A stretch of 64,000 nt of DNA from Neomegalonema sp. (GTDB lineage: Bacteria > Pseudomonadota > Alphaproteobacteria > Rhodobacterales > Rhodobacteraceae). The notes beneath the pieces were generated by a model, which saw nothing but the letters and a program-made list of their open reading frames with translations, searched no databases and was not told the DNA's origin. This document shows positions 60,345 to 64,000 of the stretch, piece after piece (position 1 is the first letter of the stretch; every line of letters begins with the position of its first letter). The position numbers were made by a program, and so were the translations under genes. The DNA is taken from positions 61,283-125,282 of the forward strand of contig NZ_JAQTXI010000012.1 in NCBI RefSeq assembly GCF_028688855.1, given 5' to 3'.

Positions 60345-61298
60345 ATGAAATCTCCCCATCTTCTGGCCTTCGCGGCCTTTCTGGCGGCTTCTCCCGCCTC
60401 GGCGGCGGACAAGCTCACGCTTCTGCTCGACTGGTATGTGAACCCGAATCACGGGCCGATCATCGTCGCGCAGCAGAAGGGCCTCTTCGCCGCCGAGGGT
60501 CTGGAGGTGGAGATCGTCGCGCCCTCCGATCCCTCGCAGCCGCCCAAGCTGGTGGCCGCGGGCCGCGCCGACATCGCCGTGGACTATCAGAGCCAGCTCT
60601 ATCTCGAACATCAGGAAGGCCTCCCGCTCAAGCGCATCGGCAGTCTGCTGAACTCGCCGCTGAGCTGCCTTCTGGTCCGCGCCGACGGCCCGGTCCAGAG
60701 CCTCGAAGACCTCAAGGGCAGGACCATCGGCTACTCCACCCCCGGCGTGGACGAGGTGAGCGTCTCGATCCTGCTCGCCAGCGTGGACCTGAAGCTGGAG
60801 GACGTGACCATGGTCAACGTCAACTGGGCCCTGACCCAGGCCCTGCTCTCCGGCCAGGCCGACGCCGTGACCGGCGCCTATCGCAACGTCGAGCCCCATG
60901 AAATGGCGGCCGCGGGCGTCGAGGGCCGTTGCTTCTTCCCCGAGGATCGGGGCGTGCCGCCCGACGACGATCTGATCTTCGTGGCCAACCTCGAGCGCGC
61001 CAGCGCAGAGGACAAGGACAGATATCGCCGGTTCCTCAAGGCGGTGGGTCTGGGGGCTCTCTATATCCTGAACCACCCCGAAGAGGCCTGGGCGGCCTTC
61101 GCCAGCCATAACCCCGATCTGGACGACGAGGCGAACAAGGCCTCCTGGGCGGATACGCGCGGACGCCATTCCCTGATTCCCTCGGCGCTGGATCATGCGC
61201 GCTATCGGGATTTCGGGGCCTGGTATGCGGCTCAGGGCATGATCCGGGAGGCGCCGCCGGTCTCGGCCGTCGCCGTGGACCTCAACGCGGAGGAGTGA
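60345..61298 (+). CDS. thiY: Thiamine-precursor ABC transporter substrate-binding protein (ThiY-like)
   Basis: 317 residues. Sec signal peptide (about 1-20, ending ASAA). NMT1/THI5-type fold: LLLDWYVNPNHGPIIVAQQ at the N-terminus, ADIAVDYQSQLYLEH, and DAVTGAYRNVEPHEM. ThiY binds N-formyl-4-amino-5-aminomethyl-2-methylpyrimidine, a thiamine breakdown product that is salvaged. The TPP riboswitch directly upstream supports thiamine-related cargo; the exact ligand is inferred. Confidence 0.9.
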   Translation: MKSPHLLAFAAFLAASPASAADKLTLLLDWYVNPNHGPIIVAQQKGLFAAEGLEVEIVAPSDPSQPPKLVAAGRADIAVDYQSQLYLEHQEGLPLKRIGSLLNSPLSCLLVRADGPVQSLEDLKGRTIGYSTPGVDEVSVSILLASVDLKLEDVTMVNVNWALTQALLSGQADAVTGAYRNVEPHEMAAAGVEGRCFFPEDRGVPPDDDLIFVANLERASAEDKDRYRRFLKAVGLGALYILNHPEEAWAAFASHNPDLDDEANKASWADTRGRHSLIPSALDHARYRDFGAWYAAQGMIREAPPVSAVAVDLNAEE

Positions 61299-61302
61299 CG
61301 CC

Positions 61303-62082
61303 TTGCGGGATCTCGCGCGCGGACCGGGCCTCAGGCTTCGGGGCGATCTGACCTTGCCCGAGGGGCGGCCTCTCTTCCGGAGCCTCGACTTCAGGGCCGA
61401 ACCGGGAGTCTGGACCTGTCTTCTGGGAGCTTCGGGGGTGGGGAAATCCACGCTCTTGCGGCTGCTCGGCGGGCTGGAGGTCGCGGGGACGTTTCGCGGC
61501 GAGGCCTCCGCCGCGGATGGCGCGCCGATCTCCGGGCGGGCGGCCTGGATGGCTCAGAGCGATCTGCTCGCGCCCTGGCTTCCGGTGCGCGAGAACGTCG
61601 CCTTCGGGGCGCGTCTGCGGCGCGAGAAGCCCGACTGGGCCCGGGTGGATTCGCTGCTGGCCGAAGTCGGGTTGAAGGATTGGGCCGGAGCCCGGCCTTC
61701 GGCGCTGTCGGGCGGCATGCGCCAGAGGGTCGCCCTGGCGCGCACCCTCATGGAGGATCGCCCCATCGCCCTGATGGACGAAGCCTTTTCGGCTCTGGAC
61801 GCGGGCACCCGCGCCCGGATGCAGGAGCTGGCCTTCGACCTTCTGCAAGGCCGCACGGTGATTCTCGCGACCCATGATCCGGGCGAGGCGGCGCGTCTGG
61901 CGAGTCGGGCCTATGTGCTGGTTCCGGATCCGGCGGGGGCGCGTCTGGCGGAGCCCCATCGGTTCAGGACGCCGCCTCTGCGCGATCCGGCCTCGCCCGA
62001 CGCTCTGGCGGCTCAGGCGGCGCTTCTGGCCGAATTGCGCAAGCCCCCTGTCGGGGAAGCTCCGGAGGGGCGCGCGCCATGA
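61303..62082 (+). CDS. thiZ: Thiamine-precursor ABC transporter ATP-binding protein (ThiZ-like)
   Basis: 259 residues with a TTG start (61303-61305) after GGAGGAG. Walker A GASGVGKST near 45, Q-loop AWMAQSDLLAPW, signature LSGGMRQRVALARTL, Walker B PIALMDEAFSALD. It lies 4 bp after thiY and overlaps the permease by 4 bp. An ATG start is absent near the beginning of the domain. Confidence 0.9.
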   Translation: MRDLARGPGLRLRGDLTLPEGRPLFRSLDFRAEPGVWTCLLGASGVGKSTLLRLLGGLEVAGTFRGEASAADGAPISGRAAWMAQSDLLAPWLPVRENVAFGARLRREKPDWARVDSLLAEVGLKDWAGARPSALSGGMRQRVALARTLMEDRPIALMDEAFSALDAGTRARMQELAFDLLQGRTVILATHDPGEAARLASRAYVLVPDPAGARLAEPHRFRTPPLRDPASPDALAAQAALLAELRKPPVGEAPEGRAP

Positions 62083-62834
62083 GGAGATTCACGGACGTCC
62101 TCGTCAGCGCGGCGGGCCTCATCGCGCTCTGGGCGCTGCTGGTGGAGCTGGCGGATCTGCCGCCCTACATGCTGCCTTCGCCCTGGCGGGTGGCCCGGGT
62201 CTTCTGGACCGACCACGCGACCCTCTGGCTCAACGCCGGAATGACCATCTGGGAGAGCCTCGCGGGATTCGCGCTCGGATCTGCGGCGGGGATCTCGGCG
62301 GGAATCGCGCTGATGACCTCCAGCCTCGCGCGACGCTGGCTCGGGCCTTTCCTGGTGCTGAGCCAGTCCGTCCCGACCTTCGCCCTCGCGCCGCTGATCG
62401 TGCTGTGGCTGGGATTCGGGCCGGAATCCAAGATCGTGGTGGCGGCGATCGGGATCTATTTCGTCGTGGCCTCGAATTTCTACGACGGGCTGCGCCGCGC
62501 CGATCCGGGCCTGCTCGACATGGCGAGGGTCATGGGCGCCAGCCGCTCGACGGAGCTCTGGCGCATCCGGATTCCGGCGGCCCTGCCTGCGCTGGGCTCG
62601 GGGCTGAAGGTGGCGGCGGCCTACGCCCCCATCGCGGCGGCGGTGGGGGAATGGGCGGGGGCCTCGAAGGGTCTGGGCTATCTCATGCTCTACGCCAACG
62701 CGCGGCTGAAGATCGACCTGATGTTCGCCGCCCTGCTGACTCTGGCGGTCTTCGGGCTCGTGTTTCATGCGCTGGTGGGCTGGGCGGCGCGCCGCCTGAC
62801 CTCCTGGGCGCCCGAGGCGCGTCAGGATCCCTGA
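62079..62834 (+). CDS. thiX: Thiamine-precursor ABC transporter permease (ThiX-like)
   Basis: 251 residues, about six TM helices. MetI/BPD-type permease with the coupling loop MARVMGASRSTELWRIRIPAALP at about 148-170. The N-terminal YMLPSPWRVARVF is typical of NitT/TauT/ThiX-type permeases. Last gene of thiYZX; no tenA or thi biosynthesis gene accompanies it. Confidence 0.9.
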   Translation: MRRFTDVLVSAAGLIALWALLVELADLPPYMLPSPWRVARVFWTDHATLWLNAGMTIWESLAGFALGSAAGISAGIALMTSSLARRWLGPFLVLSQSVPTFALAPLIVLWLGFGPESKIVVAAIGIYFVVASNFYDGLRRADPGLLDMARVMGASRSTELWRIRIPAALPALGSGLKVAAAYAPIAAAVGEWAGASKGLGYLMLYANARLKIDLMFAALLTLAVFGLVFHALVGWAARRLTSWAPEARQDP

Positions 62835-62850
62835 AGGGGGCGGTCCGGGC

Positions 62851-63399
62851 TCATTCCTCTTCGTCCTCCTGGTCCTCTTCGAAGGGCGCGACCGAGATGA
62901 AGCCCGGCTCGCCGACGAAGCGTTCGCTCCAGACATAGGCCCCGACGCAGGCCGCCGCGCCGTAGCTGTCGCAGTAGGAGCCGTGCAGGCTGAGCAGCAG
63001 CACGGGAATCGCGCCTCCGCCGGGCGCCGAGACGATGGCGTGTCCATGGGCCTGGAAGTCATGCCGCGACCAGGGCGCCGCCGGATCTCCCGTCGAGACG
63101 AAGACGATTCGCGGCGCGCCGCCCGTGCCCTTGTGGAAGGAAGCCAGAGGCTCGCATTCCAGATGTTCGCCGTCGAAGAGCGCGTCGAGGATCCCGTCTC
63201 CGTTGAAGTCGGTGTGGCGGATGAAGGCCCAGTCCGGCGCGAGGAATTCGCCCTCGTTTTCGAGGCAATCCTCCCGCTCCGGCGCGAGCAGGGCCTGAAG
63301 GGGCGCGAAGTCGAATTCGGGCGGCGTCTGCGCGAGGGCGGGCGGCGCGGCGAGCCCCCAGGCGAGCAGGAAGGCGGAGAGGCGGCGGGCGGAGGACAT
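62851..63399 (-). CDS. Secreted hypothetical protein with EF-hand-like loop
   Basis: 182 residues. Sec signal peptide (about 1-23, ending ALA). The mature part has one Ca-binding-type loop DFNGDGILD near residue 66, as in FG-GAP/VCBS or EF-hand proteins, and five cysteines in the mature region. It ends in an acidic tail (EEDQEDEEE). The ATG at 63397-63399 was chosen for the signal peptide. Convergent with thiX (16 bp) and divergent from the next gene. No family assigned. Confidence 0.65.
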   Translation of the reverse strand: MSSARRLSAFLLAWGLAAPPALAQTPPEFDFAPLQALLAPEREDCLENEGEFLAPDWAFIRHTDFNGDGILDALFDGEHLECEPLASFHKGTGGAPRIVFVSTGDPAAPWSRHDFQAHGHAIVSAPGGGAIPVLLLSLHGSYCDSYGAAACVGAYVWSERFVGEPGFISVAPFEEDQEDEEE

Positions 63400-63557
63400 G
63401 AGGCGCTTTCCCTGGCGGCGGGGTTTCAGGGCTGAGGGGCGGCGCTCATGAAGCCGCCTCGCCGGGCTGTCGTCAAGGACTGCGGAGGGCGTTGACCGGG
63501 GCGGGAAAACCTCAATCAATGGGCGCATCGCGAATCGGGATGAGGTGAGGGGTGCGG

Positions 63558-63785
63558 ATGCGGATCGGCGCGATTCTGGCGGCGCTGCTGCTGATGGGCG
63601 GGGCGGCGGGCGAGGCTCGGGCTCAGGCGGGAAGCTGCAAGGCGGCGAAAAGCTGCGCCGAGGCGGTGGAGCTCTGGTGCGGCGGCTATTCCCGCGCCGA
63701 CCGCGACAAGGACGGCGTCCCCTGCGAGAATCTTTGTCGCGGCAAGGCTCAGGCGGATGAAATCCGCGCCGGGCGCGCCTGCTGA
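63558..63785 (+). CDS. Small secreted Excalibur-domain protein
   Basis: About 75 residues. Signal peptide (ending EARAQA near 23), then one Excalibur-type calcium-binding motif: SCAEAVELWCGGYSRAD followed by DRDKDGVPCENLC, with the DxDxDGxxCE pattern. Two start codons are possible, GTG at 63552 and ATG at 63558; the ATG has GAGGGG upstream. Such proteins are secreted or surface proteins; role unknown. Confidence 0.75.
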   Translation: MRIGAILAALLLMGGAAGEARAQAGSCKAAKSCAEAVELWCGGYSRADRDKDGVPCENLCRGKAQADEIRAGRAC

Positions 63786-63806
63786 AGCCCGGGGCGCAAG
63801 GCGGCT

Positions 63807-63835
63807 CTTGACCTTTCGATCAGGCTCGCCGAAAT
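63807..63835 (+). promoter_or_regulatory. Candidate promoter of hslV
   Basis: TTGACC (63807-63812) is spaced 17 bp from GAAATG (63830-63835), just before the hslV ATG at 63844. The -10 is weak for sigma-70. hslVU is usually a heat-shock (RpoH) operon, and the CTTGACC element would also fit such a promoter. Confidence 0.35.
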
Positions 63836-63843
63836 GACGCCCC

Positions 63844-64000
63844 ATGCGCAATTCGGAATCCTCGCCGTCGATGCACGGCACGACCATCCTCGCCGTCCGC
63901 AAGGGCGGCGTGATCTGTCTGGCCGGCGACGGACAAGTCAGCCTCGGCCCCACCATCGTGAAGGGAGACGCCCGCAAGGTGCGTCGGCTGGAGGTCGGCG
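63844..64000 (+). CDS. hslV: ATP-dependent protease subunit HslV, N-terminal part (cut by window edge)
   Basis: About 52 codons are in the window. HslV is the threonine peptidase of the HslUV protease. The sequence [12 protein letters not shown] followed by [25 protein letters not shown] is diagnostic. Removal of a leader, either about 11 or 2 residues depending on which ATG is used (63844 or 63871), would expose the catalytic Thr of HGTTI. hslU presumably follows outside the window. Confidence 0.95.
   Translation, partial: MRNSESSPSMHGTTILAVRKGGVICLAGDGQVSLGPTIVKGDARKVRRLEVG

Overview
The window is 64 kb of very GC-rich (about 70% by eye), gene-dense chromosome from an alphaproteobacterium, most likely in or near Rhodobacterales. 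The evidence is a C4-type 5-aminolevulinate synthase (hemA), an F0 ATP synthase operon with split b' and b subunits, a DUF2927 lipoprotein, the mutY/dciA/dsbA-like neighbourhood, and the rplU-rpmA-GNAT-obgE-proB-proA order. I see no prophage, insertion sequence, CRISPR array or other mobile element. Almost everything is housekeeping or metabolic, in compact operons with 1-16 bp gene overlaps.

Layout. 1-3.5 kb (minus): start of ndk, then rodZ-ispG-GNAT with a promoter at 3488-3516. 3.7-7.3 kb (minus): hemA, then a two-gene envelope module (coiled-coil protein plus membrane-anchored OmpA-like protein). 7.6-13.7 kb (minus): recR, then rplU-rpmA with its own promoter and terminator, then GNAT-obgE-proB-proA. 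13.7-22.3 kb (minus): a metallophosphoesterase with an apparent ATT start, an RluC-type pseudouridine synthase, a tlyA operon holding three consecutive 4-TM CrcB-sized proteins and an RNA methyltransferase, and mutS. 22.5-29.8 kb (plus): a hypothetical protein, a LysR regulator and a ydcSTUV-patD-like operon (polyamine-type ABC transporter plus aminobutyraldehyde dehydrogenase). 30-39.3 kb: an aldo/keto reductase, then a divergent branched-chain amino acid block: SDR-thiolase-acyl-CoA dehydrogenase on minus and the complete branched-chain 2-oxoacid dehydrogenase complex (E1 alpha, E1 beta, E2, E3) on plus. 39.3-45.3 kb: small lipoproteins, rluB-pabB (TTG start), tadA, tRNA-Ser(GCT), and an SLC13-type transporter with RCK_C domains. 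45.4-50.5 kb (minus): an RND efflux pump with an apparent extra pair of TM helices, and its adaptor. 51-55.4 kb (minus): a small membrane protein, DUF1993, hisC, mutY and a DUF2927 lipoprotein. 55.6-59.8 kb (plus): dciA, a DsbA-type lipoprotein and the atpI-B-E-F'-F operon. 60.1-62.8 kb (plus): a TPP riboswitch and thiYZX-type transporter. 62.9-64 kb: two small secreted proteins with Ca-binding-like motifs, and the start of hslV.

The best candidates for new biology are modest: the two CrcB-sized paralog-like membrane proteins beside a canonical crcB, the ATT start of the metallophosphoesterase, the coiled-coil/OmpA module, and the RND pump with extra helices. All identifications come from reading the sequence by eye; no database search was run.
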